This document shows, piece after piece, positions 26,178 to 34,636 of a stretch of DNA of 64,000 nucleotides (the stretch's first letter is position 1; the number at the start of each line of letters is the position of its first letter). Source of the DNA: Leucobacter exalbidus (GTDB lineage: Bacteria; Actinomycetota; Actinomycetes; Actinomycetales; Microbacteriaceae); contig NZ_JAFIDA010000001.1 of the NCBI RefSeq assembly GCF_017834145.1, forward strand, positions 2,232,001 through 2,296,000. The letters run 5' to 3'. The notes under the pieces are model-generated. The model was not told where the DNA came from. It made no database searches and worked only from the letters and a program-made list of their open reading frames with translations. The translations under genes were made by a program, and so were the position numbers.

Positions 26178-26654
26178 TCAGCGTGCTGTGGCGATGCGCC
26201 AGAGCTGCGTGCGGAGTGCGCCGATCTCGTCCTCGTTGAAGTCACTGAGGGTGTTGGAAACGCGTTCGTCTCGCCGGGAAAGCGCCTCGTCGAGCACGCT
26301 CTGCCCAGCGGGGGTGGTGCAGGGAATGCGCACGCGACGATTGCGCGGATCGGTGTTTCGCACCAGGAACTCTTGTTTCTCGAGGCGGTCGAGAATCGAC
26401 ATCAACGTTGTCTTATCAAGCCCGAGTGTCTCAGCAATCTCGATCTGGGTGCGGTCAATGCCATCGCCGCACACCGCGAGTACGAGAGTGTCTCGCATGT
26501 CCTTCAATCCGACCTCTGCGCAGACGGCGTCGAAGTCGTTGGTGAGGACTTGCACAGCGCGATGCATCAGCCACGTCAGGTCTGAGGTAAACGGGTTGTC
26601 CATGATCGAGCAGGGCTTGAGGGTTGGAGTCTCTAAGTCAACATTGGGAAGCAC
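26178..26654 (-). CDS. MarR-family transcriptional regulator
   Basis: A 158-residue winged HTH protein with the MarR recognition region IAETLGLDKTTLMSILDRLEKQEFLVRNTDPRNRR. ATG 26603 (residue 18) is a possible later start, since conserved sequence begins after it. Several cysteines are present, so redox sensing is possible but unproven. It heads the minus-strand group with the DsbA-like and mycothione reductase genes. A dyad just upstream (26681-26702) may be its own operator. Confidence 0.88.
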   Translation of the reverse strand: MLPNVDLETPTLKPCSIMDNPFTSDLTWLMHRAVQVLTNDFDAVCAEVGLKDMRDTLVLAVCGDGIDRTQIEIAETLGLDKTTLMSILDRLEKQEFLVRNTDPRNRRVRIPCTTPAGQSVLDEALSRRDERVSNTLSDFNEDEIGALRTQLWRIATAR

Positions 26655-26680
26655 GCTATCAGCCTACCGGGAATCGCTCG

Positions 26681-26702
26681 GATGATCCATCATGGGATCA
26701 TC
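26681..26702. promoter_or_regulatory. Dyad upstream of the MarR gene
   Basis: Perfect 8-bp arms GATGATCC and GGATCATC around 6 nt, 27 bp before the MarR start. Size and place suit a MarR autoregulatory operator. This is inference from position. Confidence 0.5.
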
Positions 26703-26858
26703 TTGATTCGGATAAACAGGGTAGATGGGGCCTTGGAAGGATCTTGAGATCTAAATAAAGGCGATTTCTCGGGTTGCGTCGTTATCGTTTCTGGGTATGG
26801 ATGACACTGAAGGCCATAGACCGCGGCTCACCCGTTCAGCATTTGTTGGGGGTGAGCG

Positions 26859-28226
26859 ATGACCGGGGAAATCTGGGGCATCCTGGCGGGTGTCCTCTTA
26901 ACGGTCGGCACCGGATTGTTCGTGGCATCAGAGTTTGCGCTGGTGAGTCTCGATCGGCCAGAGCTCGAACAGCGACGCAACCGTGGCGAGAAACGGTTGG
27001 GGCCGACGATCTCGGCGTTGAAGATTACCTCGACGCATTTGTCAGCAGCGCAGCTGGGAATCACGCTGACCACGTTGCTGGCCGGCTATACGTTCGAGCC
27101 GGCGATCACCTCATTGATGAGTGGACCGTTACTGGGGCTGGGCGTGCCCGCTTCCGCAGTCGCAGGAGTCGGAGCAGTGGTATCGATCGTGATCGCAACG
27201 CTGTTCTCGATGATTCTGGGCGAGCTGATTCCGAAGAACTTCGCGCTCGCGGTGCCGTTGGCAACGGCGAAGCTCGTTATTCCGTTTCAGATCGCCTTCA
27301 CCTGGGTGTTTCGCCCGATCGTGGCGCTGCTGAATGGCACGGCGAACCGGTTGATCCGAGCGATGGGGATCGAACCAAAGGAAGAACTCTCGGGCGCCCG
27401 CACCGCAGAAGAACTGAGCTTTCTGGTGCGCCGTTCTGCGCTCGAGGGCGCGCTCGACCACGACGACGCTGCGATGCTGCACCGCACTCTCGTGTTCTCG
27501 TCTCACACGGCTGAAGAGGTGATGACGCCTCGTGTGCTCGCTGAAATGCTGCCGCGCACGGCGACCGCCGCAGACGTCGTGCGCCTCGCGGCAGAGACGG
27601 GGTACTCCAGGTTTCCGGTGGTGGGTGACAGCGTCGATGACATACTCGGCGTCGTGCACGTGAAATCGGCGTATGCGATCGACTTTGAGCGACGCGAATT
27701 CACCCCGGTGACTGACTGCATGTCGGAAGCAATTCGGGTGCCCGAAACGGCTGGCGTGGGATCAATGCTCGAGGTGCTGCGTCGCCGGGGGTTCCAGTTC
27801 GCCGTTGTGGTCGACGAGTACGGCGGCACCGCAGGCGTCGTCACCCTCGAAGACCTGGTGGAAGAACTGCTCGGAGAAGTGCATGACGAGCATGATGAAC
27901 CCGAAGACGAGATCATTCGAAGCGACAACAGCATCTTGTTTTCGGCTTCATTGCGCCCAGATGAGCTCTTTGACCGCACCCGAATCAGAGTGCCTGAGAG
28001 CGAAGAATATGAGACCGTCGCAGGCTACGTGTTCGATGTGCTCGAGCGCATCCCAGATCTCGGCGAGGAAATTCCGCTCACGCATGGTCGGTTGCGCGTC
28101 GACAGTATCGATGGATCGCGCATCACCCGGGTGCAATACCTTTCTGACGACCCCGCGTCAGACCCCGTGTTTGGCAGCACCAGGGACGGCATGATGGACG
28201 CATTCGAGCAAGGAGCCGAGCGATGA
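26859..28226 (+). CDS. CNNM/CorC-type hemolysin-family membrane protein (first of pair)
   Basis: 455 residues in the order DUF21/CNNM membrane domain (about 1-195), two CBS repeats (about 210-335, with FPVVGDSVDDILGVVHVK) and a CorC_HlyC domain (about 350-435). Proteins of this kind are linked to magnesium or cobalt export and metal balance; the hemolysin name is historical. A purine-rich GGGGGTGA site precedes ATG 26859. It overlaps its shorter paralogue by 4 bp. Confidence 0.9.
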   Translation: MTGEIWGILAGVLLTVGTGLFVASEFALVSLDRPELEQRRNRGEKRLGPTISALKITSTHLSAAQLGITLTTLLAGYTFEPAITSLMSGPLLGLGVPASAVAGVGAVVSIVIATLFSMILGELIPKNFALAVPLATAKLVIPFQIAFTWVFRPIVALLNGTANRLIRAMGIEPKEELSGARTAEELSFLVRRSALEGALDHDDAAMLHRTLVFSSHTAEEVMTPRVLAEMLPRTATAADVVRLAAETGYSRFPVVGDSVDDILGVVHVKSAYAIDFERREFTPVTDCMSEAIRVPETAGVGSMLEVLRRRGFQFAVVVDEYGGTAGVVTLEDLVEELLGEVHDEHDEPEDEIIRSDNSILFSASLRPDELFDRTRIRVPESEEYETVAGYVFDVLERIPDLGEEIPLTHGRLRVDSIDGSRITRVQYLSDDPASDPVFGSTRDGMMDAFEQGAER

Positions 28227-29269
28227 ACGAGTACCTGCCCGGCCTGATCTGGCTAGTTGTGTTGCTGGTGGTGAATGCGTTCTTTGTGGGCGCTGAATTT
28301 GCGGTGATCTCTGCGCGACGCTCGCAGATCGAACCCCGAGCGGCCGAGGGGAGCAAGGCCGCAAAGACCACGCTGTGGGCAATGGAGCATGCCACGCTCA
28401 TGCTTGCCACGAGCCAGCTCGGCATCACCGTGTGCTCGCTCGTCATCTTGAACGTTTCTGAGCCGGCGATCCACCACCTGCTCGAGTATCCGCTGCTGGC
28501 ATGGACCGGGCTGACGGCCGAGATGGTCTCGATCACGGCGTTCGTCGTTGCCCTCTTGCTCGTCACCTTCCTGCACGTGGTTTTTGGCGAAATGGTGCCG
28601 AAGAACCTCGCTTTCTCGGTTCCGGATCGGGCGGCTCTGCTGCTCGCGCCGCCCCTCGTGTTTGTGTCAAAGCTTGTGAGCCCGGTGATCAAATCGCTGA
28701 ACTGGGTCGCCAACATGGTGTTGCGCTTGTTTGGCGTCACACCAAAGGATGAGGCCACGAGCGCATACACGCTCGATCAGGTGGCGACGATCGTTGAGCA
28801 GTCCACCCGTGAAGGCACCCTGGAAGACACCGGGGGCACGCTTTCGGCCGCGTTCGAGTTCACCGAGAAGCGCGTGAGCGACGTCGCAGTGCCCCTGTCT
28901 CAGATCGTCCAGCTCCCGCTTGATGTGACACCACGTCAGGTGCAGCAAGCGGTGTCTGCGCACGGATACTCCCGATACGTGCTGCAGGGCCCAGACGGGT
29001 CGCCTGCCCGATACCTGCACATCAAGGACATCCTCGTGCTCACGACGCAGGAGGCGATCGACGCGCCAGTGCCCGCCGAGCTGACGCGCGCACTGCCCGA
29101 GGTTTCCCGCGCAGATGATCTTGAAGACGCGATGGATGCGCTTCGAGCGAGGGGTGTGCATATCGCCGGCGTTCGCGATGCTGCGGCGAAAATCACCGGG
29201 GTGCTCTTTCTGGAGGACATCATCGAGGAGCTTGTCGGTGAGGTGCAAGATACCGCCCACACCATGTAG
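28223..29269 (+). CDS. CNNM-type hemolysin-family membrane protein (second of pair)
   Basis: 348 residues: a DUF21/CNNM membrane domain (about 1-200) followed by a CBS pair (about 220-340). Unlike its neighbour it lacks the C-terminal CorC_HlyC domain. The two genes share an ATGA overlap and probably act together, as paired copies are common in actinobacteria. A hairpin terminator follows at 29312. Confidence 0.88.
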   Translation: MNEYLPGLIWLVVLLVVNAFFVGAEFAVISARRSQIEPRAAEGSKAAKTTLWAMEHATLMLATSQLGITVCSLVILNVSEPAIHHLLEYPLLAWTGLTAEMVSITAFVVALLLVTFLHVVFGEMVPKNLAFSVPDRAALLLAPPLVFVSKLVSPVIKSLNWVANMVLRLFGVTPKDEATSAYTLDQVATIVEQSTREGTLEDTGGTLSAAFEFTEKRVSDVAVPLSQIVQLPLDVTPRQVQQAVSAHGYSRYVLQGPDGSPARYLHIKDILVLTTQEAIDAPVPAELTRALPEVSRADDLEDAMDALRARGVHIAGVRDAAAKITGVLFLEDIIEELVGEVQDTAHTM

Positions 29270-29311
29270 ATGGTCTGCGCCGAGAAAGCTGCGATAGCGG
29301 GAAAGTAAAAA

Positions 29312-29342
29312 CTCCGGCACGATTTCTCGTGCCGGAGCTTTT
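29312..29342. terminator. Shared terminator of the CNNM genes and tRNA-Arg
   Basis: An 11-bp perfect stem (29312-29322 with 29327-29337), loop TTTC, followed by CTTTT on the plus strand and by TTTTT on the minus strand. It serves the CNNM operon from the left and the first tRNA from the right. Confidence 0.85.
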
Positions 29343-29360
29343 GCATCTTGCGTATCTGGT

Positions 29361-29433
<73 letters not shown>

Positions 29434-29545
29434 TTATTGGCTTGCCAACTCGATAAACCTTACACGAGCGTAGTTGTGAACGCGCTTCGCTGCGATCCCC
29501 GGCGCGCCAGATCTCGATCGCGCCACCACCCGCAAACGCAAAAAT

Positions 29546-29575
29546 ACCCGGTGTGAAATGATTTTCACACCGGGT
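29546..29575. terminator. Terminator between the two tRNA-Arg copies
   Basis: A 13-bp perfect stem (29546-29558 with 29563-29575) with a T-rich flank on both sides. On the minus strand it follows tRNA copy 2 directly. Confidence 0.8.
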
Positions 29576-29589
29576 GTTTTTGCTACTGT

Positions 29590-29662
<73 letters not shown>

Positions 29663-29772
29663 TTATTGGCTTGCCAACTCGTTAAACATTACACGAGCCT
29701 GCTGTAAAGCAAAAATCAGCGCCCCAAAAGGGCGTTCCCCGGGCGGGTCGCCACGAGGGGGTATCCTAGAGC

Positions 29773-30309
29773 GTGACCGAAACAACCGCACAGCTTGCCC
29801 TTGCCCGCGCCGAAGACCTGATTCTCGAGATTCCTGATTACCCCAGCGAGGGGATTATCTTTCGAGACATCACCCCGCTGATCGCCGATGGTGACGCGCT
29901 GCGTGCCACGGTCGACGCCATGATCGCCCCGTTTGCGGGCCAGTTTGATGTCGTCGCCGGCCTCGAGGCCCGCGGGTTCCTCTTTGCAAGCGCGGCCGCA
30001 TACACGAGCGGTGCCGGTCTGATGCCGGTGCGCAAGGCGGGCAAGCTGCCCCGCCCCGCAGTGACCGTTGAGTACTCGCTCGAGTACGGCAGCGCCGTCA
30101 TCGAAGCCCACGGCGACTTCCCGCGCGGCACCCGCGTGCTGATCCTTGACGATGTGCTCGCAACGGGTGGCACGCTGGCCGCCGCGCACGATCTGATGGA
30201 GCAGCTGGGTTACGAGGTTGCGGGCACCGCGGTGCTGTTCGAAATTGAGGGCCTGGGCGGGCGCGAGGCGCTGGGCGACCACGAACTGCACACGGTTTTC
30301 ACCAGCTAA
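29773..30309 (+). CDS. apt: Adenine phosphoribosyltransferase
   Basis: 178 residues with IPDYPSEGIIFRDITPL near the start, GLEARGFLF, and the PRPP-binding loop VLILDDVLATGGT. It salvages adenine to AMP using PRPP. GTG 29773 follows a TATCCT box by 5 nt, so the mRNA is probably leaderless. It stands alone between the tRNA genes and an acyl-CoA ligase. Confidence 0.95.
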   Translation: MTETTAQLALARAEDLILEIPDYPSEGIIFRDITPLIADGDALRATVDAMIAPFAGQFDVVAGLEARGFLFASAAAYTSGAGLMPVRKAGKLPRPAVTVEYSLEYGSAVIEAHGDFPRGTRVLILDDVLATGGTLAAAHDLMEQLGYEVAGTAVLFEIEGLGGREALGDHELHTVFTS

Positions 30310-30402
30310 TCGCACGGCGATAGCGCGCTGCCGGGGGCCGCCGGGGCCGACGCCTCGGCCCCGGCGGTCGCCGCATGCCCCAGATCGCGAGACAATGGGC
30401 AC

Positions 30403-32136
30403 ATGACTGACGCGACACTGACGTTTCTTGCGGCCCGAGACCAGCTGCTGAGTCTGGCTGGCGATCCCGATCGCGCTAGGCGCGAGTTTCGCTGGCCCGA
30501 TGTGGGCGCGCACTTCAACTGGGCGCACGACGTCTTTGACGTCATCGCCACGGGCAACGACACGACCGCGCTGTGGATCTCTGAGCGCGACGGCAGCGAA
30601 CTGAAGATCAGCTTCGATGAGATGCGCCGCCGCTCAGATCAGGTCGCCAACTGGATGCGCGGCATCGGCGTGCGCAAGGGCGACGTCGCGATGCTGATGC
30701 TCGATAACCGGTTTGAGCTGTGGGAAATCATGCTCGCCGCGATGAAGTTGGGCGTCGCGATCCTGCCGACGTCGATCGTGCTCGGCGCCGCCGAGCTCGC
30801 CGACCGCATCAAGCGCGGCGGCGTGAACTGGGTGTTTGCCGGCCCCAACGACGCCGTCAAATTTGCGGGCGTACCCGGCCGCTACCGCGGTGTGGGCGTG
30901 GGCCTCGAAGCCGGCACCCAAGACCAGCGCGCCCTGCTGTACGACTGGGAGCGCTACGAAGAGTCGCGCGCCGCGGGCACCGCCGCGATTCCCAACCGTT
31001 CGGGCAGCAATGATGCCGCGATTATCTACTTCACCTCGGGCACTACGAGCCTGCCCAAAATCGTTGAGCACTCGCACGTCAGCTACCCGCTCGGGCACCT
31101 CACGACCCTGGCCTGGATCGGCGTGCGCCCCGGCGACACCCACCTCGTCATCAGTGCCCCCGGCTGGGGCAAGCACGCCTGGTCGAGCTTCTTTGGCCCC
31201 TGGCACGTGGGCGCCACGGTCTTCGTGGTGAACTCGCCCCGCTTTGATCCGGCGCATTTGATTGCCGAGCTCGATCGCGCCGAAGTCGCTACGTTCTGCG
31301 CCCCGCCCACCGTCTGGCGCATGCTCATTCAGCACAATCTCACCGAGAAGCCCCGCGCGCTGCGCGAGGTCGTCTCGGCCGGCGAGCCCCTCAACCCCGA
31401 GGTGATCGCGCGCATCAAGGAGTGGTGGGGGCTCGAAATTCGCGACGGCTACGGCCAGACCGAAACCACGGCCCTGATCGCGAATATGCCAGGTGACCCC
31501 GTGGTCGCGGGCGCCATGGGGCGCGCGCTGCCCGGCGTCGATATCGCGCTGATTGATCCGCTCACCGGCGCAGAAACGAGCGAGGGCGAGATCTGCCTGC
31601 GCATGGGCGAGCCCGGATCGCGCCCCGTCAACCTGATGACCGGGTATCTCGGCAACCCCGAGGCGACCGACCAGGCGATTCAGGGCGGCCTGTTTCACAC
31701 CGGCGATGTTGCGGTGCAGAGCGAAGATGGCGTGCTGACGTTTGTGGGCCGCACCGACGACATCTTTAAGTCGAGTGACTTTAAGGTGTCGCCGTTTGAG
31801 GTGGAGAGCGCGCTCCTCGAGCACGATCTCGTTGCCGAGGCGGCGGTCGTGGGTGCTCCCGACGACACGAAGCTGAACATCACGAAGGCGTATGTGGCAC
31901 TGGCCGCTGGCGTCGAACCCGATGCCGACACCGCGCGGGCCATTCTGGCGCACGCCCGGGTGGCCCTGCCCGCCTATATGCGGGTGCGCCGGGTCGAGTT
32001 CTTTGAACTGCCCAAGACCGCCTCGGGCAAGATTCGCCGGGTCGAGCTGCGGCAGCGCGAAGAACGCGTGCACGAGCTCGGCAAACGCAACCCGAATGAG
32101 TGGCGCGAGGAAGACTTCCCCGACCTGAAGGGGTGA
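30403..32136 (+). CDS. AMP-forming acyl-CoA synthetase (medium-chain/benzoate-CoA ligase-like)
   Basis: 577 residues with the ANL-family motifs: P-loop YFTSGTTSLPK, DGYGQTETT, FHTGDVA, the hinge GRTDDIFKSSDFKVSPFEVE and the C-terminal catalytic lysine in PKTASGKIRR. It activates a carboxylic acid to its CoA ester. Overall order and the ARREFRWPDVGAHFNWAHD start resemble the medium-chain/benzoate ligase group. A GACAAT box 6 nt before ATG 30403 suggests a leaderless message. No pathway partner adjoins, so the acid is unknown. Confidence 0.9.
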   Translation: MTDATLTFLAARDQLLSLAGDPDRARREFRWPDVGAHFNWAHDVFDVIATGNDTTALWISERDGSELKISFDEMRRRSDQVANWMRGIGVRKGDVAMLMLDNRFELWEIMLAAMKLGVAILPTSIVLGAAELADRIKRGGVNWVFAGPNDAVKFAGVPGRYRGVGVGLEAGTQDQRALLYDWERYEESRAAGTAAIPNRSGSNDAAIIYFTSGTTSLPKIVEHSHVSYPLGHLTTLAWIGVRPGDTHLVISAPGWGKHAWSSFFGPWHVGATVFVVNSPRFDPAHLIAELDRAEVATFCAPPTVWRMLIQHNLTEKPRALREVVSAGEPLNPEVIARIKEWWGLEIRDGYGQTETTALIANMPGDPVVAGAMGRALPGVDIALIDPLTGAETSEGEICLRMGEPGSRPVNLMTGYLGNPEATDQAIQGGLFHTGDVAVQSEDGVLTFVGRTDDIFKSSDFKVSPFEVESALLEHDLVAEAAVVGAPDDTKLNITKAYVALAAGVEPDADTARAILAHARVALPAYMRVRRVEFFELPKTASGKIRRVELRQREERVHELGKRNPNEWREEDFPDLKG

Positions 32137-32182
32137 GCTGTCATCTGGCGTCACCTAATTGGGGCGGTGGGCGCGCGATCTG

Positions 32183-32188
32183 TAGTTT
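32183..32188 (+). promoter_or_regulatory. -10 box of a leaderless promoter
   Basis: TAGTTT lies 6 nt before ATG 32195, with TTGGGG (32159-32164) 18 nt further upstream. Transcription would start at or next to the A of the start codon. Confidence 0.5.
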
Positions 32189-32194
32189 CAAAGC

Positions 32195-33403
32195 ATGACG
32201 AAGATTGAGACGACCACCGCCGGAAGCCTGCCTCGCACGCAGGCCCTCATCGACGCGAACGCTGCACGCACGTTCGAGGACGACGGCTTCACGCTGAAGT
32301 CGACGCCCGAGTACGAAGGCCTCGTGGCCGAGGCCGTGCGCGACGTCGTTGAGCGTCAGCGCAACGCCGGCATCACGCAGCCCGGCGACGGCGAGTTCGG
32401 CAAGGCCATGTCGAACGCGGTCGATTACGGTGCCTGGTGGGCATACTCGTTCCAGCGCAACGCTGGCCTGTCACTGACCGGCCAGAACATCTACACGCAG
32501 GAGCCCGTGCGCTCAGAGCCCGGCAACGTGCAGCTCACTTCGTTCCCCGATCGTCGCGACTGGAGCATCTTCGCTGAGGCGTACCAGGATCCCTCGAGCG
32601 GCATCTCGACGGGCAAGAACGCCACCGAGTTCCCCGCCACGACCGGCCCCATCAGCTACACCGGCCAGGCCGCCATCGCCGCCGACACCAAGAACCTATC
32701 GGCCGCCCTCGAGGCCGGCGAGACGGGCTTCTTGACCGCGATCGCTCCCGGTTCGGCCGCGCGCATCGACAACAAGTTTTACCCGACCGAGCAGGCACAC
32801 ATCGATGCCTGGACGGCGTCACTGCGCGAAGAGTACAAGGCCGTCACCGACGCGGGCCTCATCGTGCAGCTCGATGACCCCTCGCTCGCTGAGAACTGGG
32901 ATCAGATCAACCCCGAGCCGAGCATCGAGGACTACCTCGCGTTCACGCAGATTCGCATCGACGCGATCAACGAATCCATCAAGGGCTTGCCCAAGGAGCT
33001 CGTGCGCCTGCACCTGTGCTGGGGTTCATGGCACGGCCCCCACACCACCGACATCGAGCTGAAGCACATCCTCAAGACCGTGCTGAGCGCCAACGTCGGC
33101 CAGATCTCGTTCGAGGCCGCCAACGCGCGCCACGAGCACGAGTGGTCGGTATGGGAAGACAACAAGGACATCATTCCCGATGACCTCGTACTCGTTCCCG
33201 GCGTGGTGGGTCACTCGACGAACCTCGTCGAGCACCCCGAGCTCGTCGCACAGCGCATCGAGCGCTTCGCGAAGGTTGTGGGCCCCGAGCGCGTCATCGC
33301 GGCGACCGACTGTGGCCTCGGCGGCCGCGTGCACCCGCAGATCGCATGGGCCAAGCTCGAGTCGCTCGGTGAGGGCGCTCGTCTGGCTGCAGCACGCATC
33401 TAA
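32195..33403 (+). CDS. MetE C-terminal-like (cobalamin-independent methionine synthase family) protein
   Basis: 402 residues matching only the catalytic half of MetE (TTTAGSLPRTQ, GDGEFGK, VQLDDPSLAENW). Candidate zinc ligands are H and C in LHLCWGSWHG, E in ISFEAANARHEHEW, and C in ATDCGLGGRVHPQ. It lacks the N-terminal half of full-length MetE (about 750 residues). Such short proteins may transfer methyl groups to homocysteine from donors other than folate, or may act in other C-S chemistry. It starts with a leaderless-type promoter and ends at a strong terminator, so it is a single-gene unit. Confidence 0.85.
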   Translation: MTKIETTTAGSLPRTQALIDANAARTFEDDGFTLKSTPEYEGLVAEAVRDVVERQRNAGITQPGDGEFGKAMSNAVDYGAWWAYSFQRNAGLSLTGQNIYTQEPVRSEPGNVQLTSFPDRRDWSIFAEAYQDPSSGISTGKNATEFPATTGPISYTGQAAIAADTKNLSAALEAGETGFLTAIAPGSAARIDNKFYPTEQAHIDAWTASLREEYKAVTDAGLIVQLDDPSLAENWDQINPEPSIEDYLAFTQIRIDAINESIKGLPKELVRLHLCWGSWHGPHTTDIELKHILKTVLSANVGQISFEAANARHEHEWSVWEDNKDIIPDDLVLVPGVVGHSTNLVEHPELVAQRIERFAKVVGPERVIAATDCGLGGRVHPQIAWAKLESLGEGARLAAARI

Positions 33404-33412
33404 GTAACAGCG

Positions 33413-33456
33413 AAACCCCGAGCTTTGAAAGCGAATGCTTTCAAAGCTCGGGGTTT
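33413..33456. terminator. Strong bidirectional terminator
   Basis: A 20-bp perfect stem (33413-33432 with 33437-33456), loop GAAT, with T-rich flanks, between the convergent MetE-like and menC genes. Confidence 0.9.
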
Positions 33457-33504
33457 TGTGTGCCCGGGCCTCTTAGGCGCGCTCCGAATGCGCGCCCAGC
33501 GGGC

Positions 33505-34578
33505 CTAGCTCGCGTTGGCGAGGATTGCGTGGCACCTGGCCACGCGATCCCGCCACCAGGTGTCGCGATCCGGGGCCGCTTCGAACTTCGTCAGTAGTTC
33601 GTCGTCGAGCACGGGGCGCCGCACCGCGATCGCGCCGTCAGCTGGCACGAGCGAATCGCGCGTGACATCGCCCGCGAGCAGCGCCACGGTGCCGAGCCCG
33701 CACGCGCCCGCGAGCATCCCCTCGGGCAGCGCCGCCGCGAGCTGCAGGCCCATCGCGATGCCGACCGAGGTGTCGAGTGCGCTCGAGACGACCACGGGCA
33801 GCCCGGCTTGCTCGACGATCTCGAGCGCCCGGCGCACCCCGCCCAGCGGCTGGGCCTTGATGATGAGCAAATCTGCGGCTCCGGATCGCGCCACCGCAAG
33901 CGGGTCACTCGCCTTGCGCACGCTCTCGTCGGCCGCGATGCGCACGAGCGGTGCCATTGAACCGGGAACCCGCTGATTAAGAGTCACGAGCTGCGCCCGC
34001 ACCTCCACCAGCTCGTCGACGGTCGTGCAGGGTTGCTCAGCGTAATCGAGATCGAACTCGGCGAGCGCGGTGAGTGCGGTGACCGCTTCGTCGACGCTCC
34101 AGCCGCAGTTCGCGTCGACGCGCACGAGCGCATCGGGGCCCATGGCCTCGCGCACGGCGCGCACCCGAGCGACGTCGTCGGCGAGGGTCTGCCCGCGCTC
34201 GGCCACCTTTACCTTGGCGGTGCGGCAGCCAGGAAAACGGGCGAGAATGGCCGGCACCTCGTGGGCGGCCACCGCGGGCACGGTCGCGTTCACATCGATG
34301 TTTTCGCGACGGGCCGCGGGCTGCTCATGCCAGCCGAAGTCGAGGGCCGCGGCGAGCCAGGCGGCCGCTTCTTCGTCGGCGTACTCGAGAAACGGCGAGA
34401 ACTCGGTGGGACCCTGCGGCCCGTCGATGATGACGGCCTCGCGCACCGTGACCCCGCGAAAGCTGGTGCGGGTGGGAATCGCGACCACTCGCGCACGCGC
34501 CAGCACGTCGGCGAGCGCGGGGAGCACGGTCGGCTCGAGTGGGGGAGCGGTGGGAAGATCGGCCCGATGAGCAGTCAT
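33505..34578 (-). CDS. menC: o-Succinylbenzoate synthase
   Basis: A 357-residue enolase-superfamily protein. The catalytic lysine pair is K122/K124 (AKVKV), metal ligands are D155 (VDANCGW), E181 (EQPC) and D217 (AADES), and the opposite lysine is K241 (IKAQPLGG). It dehydrates SHCHC to o-succinylbenzoate in menaquinone synthesis. The rest of the pathway is at 46446-55881 on the other side of the low-G+C block. Some members also racemise N-acyl amino acids, but the men context favours menC. Confidence 0.9.
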   Translation of the reverse strand: MTAHRADLPTAPPLEPTVLPALADVLARARVVAIPTRTSFRGVTVREAVIIDGPQGPTEFSPFLEYADEEAAAWLAAALDFGWHEQPAARRENIDVNATVPAVAAHEVPAILARFPGCRTAKVKVAERGQTLADDVARVRAVREAMGPDALVRVDANCGWSVDEAVTALTALAEFDLDYAEQPCTTVDELVEVRAQLVTLNQRVPGSMAPLVRIAADESVRKASDPLAVARSGAADLLIIKAQPLGGVRRALEIVEQAGLPVVVSSALDTSVGIAMGLQLAAALPEGMLAGACGLGTVALLAGDVTRDSLVPADGAIAVRRPVLDDELLTKFEAAPDRDTWWRDRVARCHAILANAS

Positions 34579-34636
34579 ACCTCGATCTTGCCACTCATCG
34601 GGCGCGCACCCCAGAAAGCTGCGCGCCCTGGTTAAG

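Noticed and set aside
26774-27514. 246-residue frame starting before the first CNNM gene
   Set aside because: Out of frame with the CNNM gene that covers it, Arg-rich, without domain features.
30634-32154. 506-residue antisense frame across the acyl-CoA ligase
   Set aside because: It mirrors the third-codon G+C bias of the real gene on the other strand, has no recognisable domain or ribosome site, and the sense strand shows clear ANL motifs.
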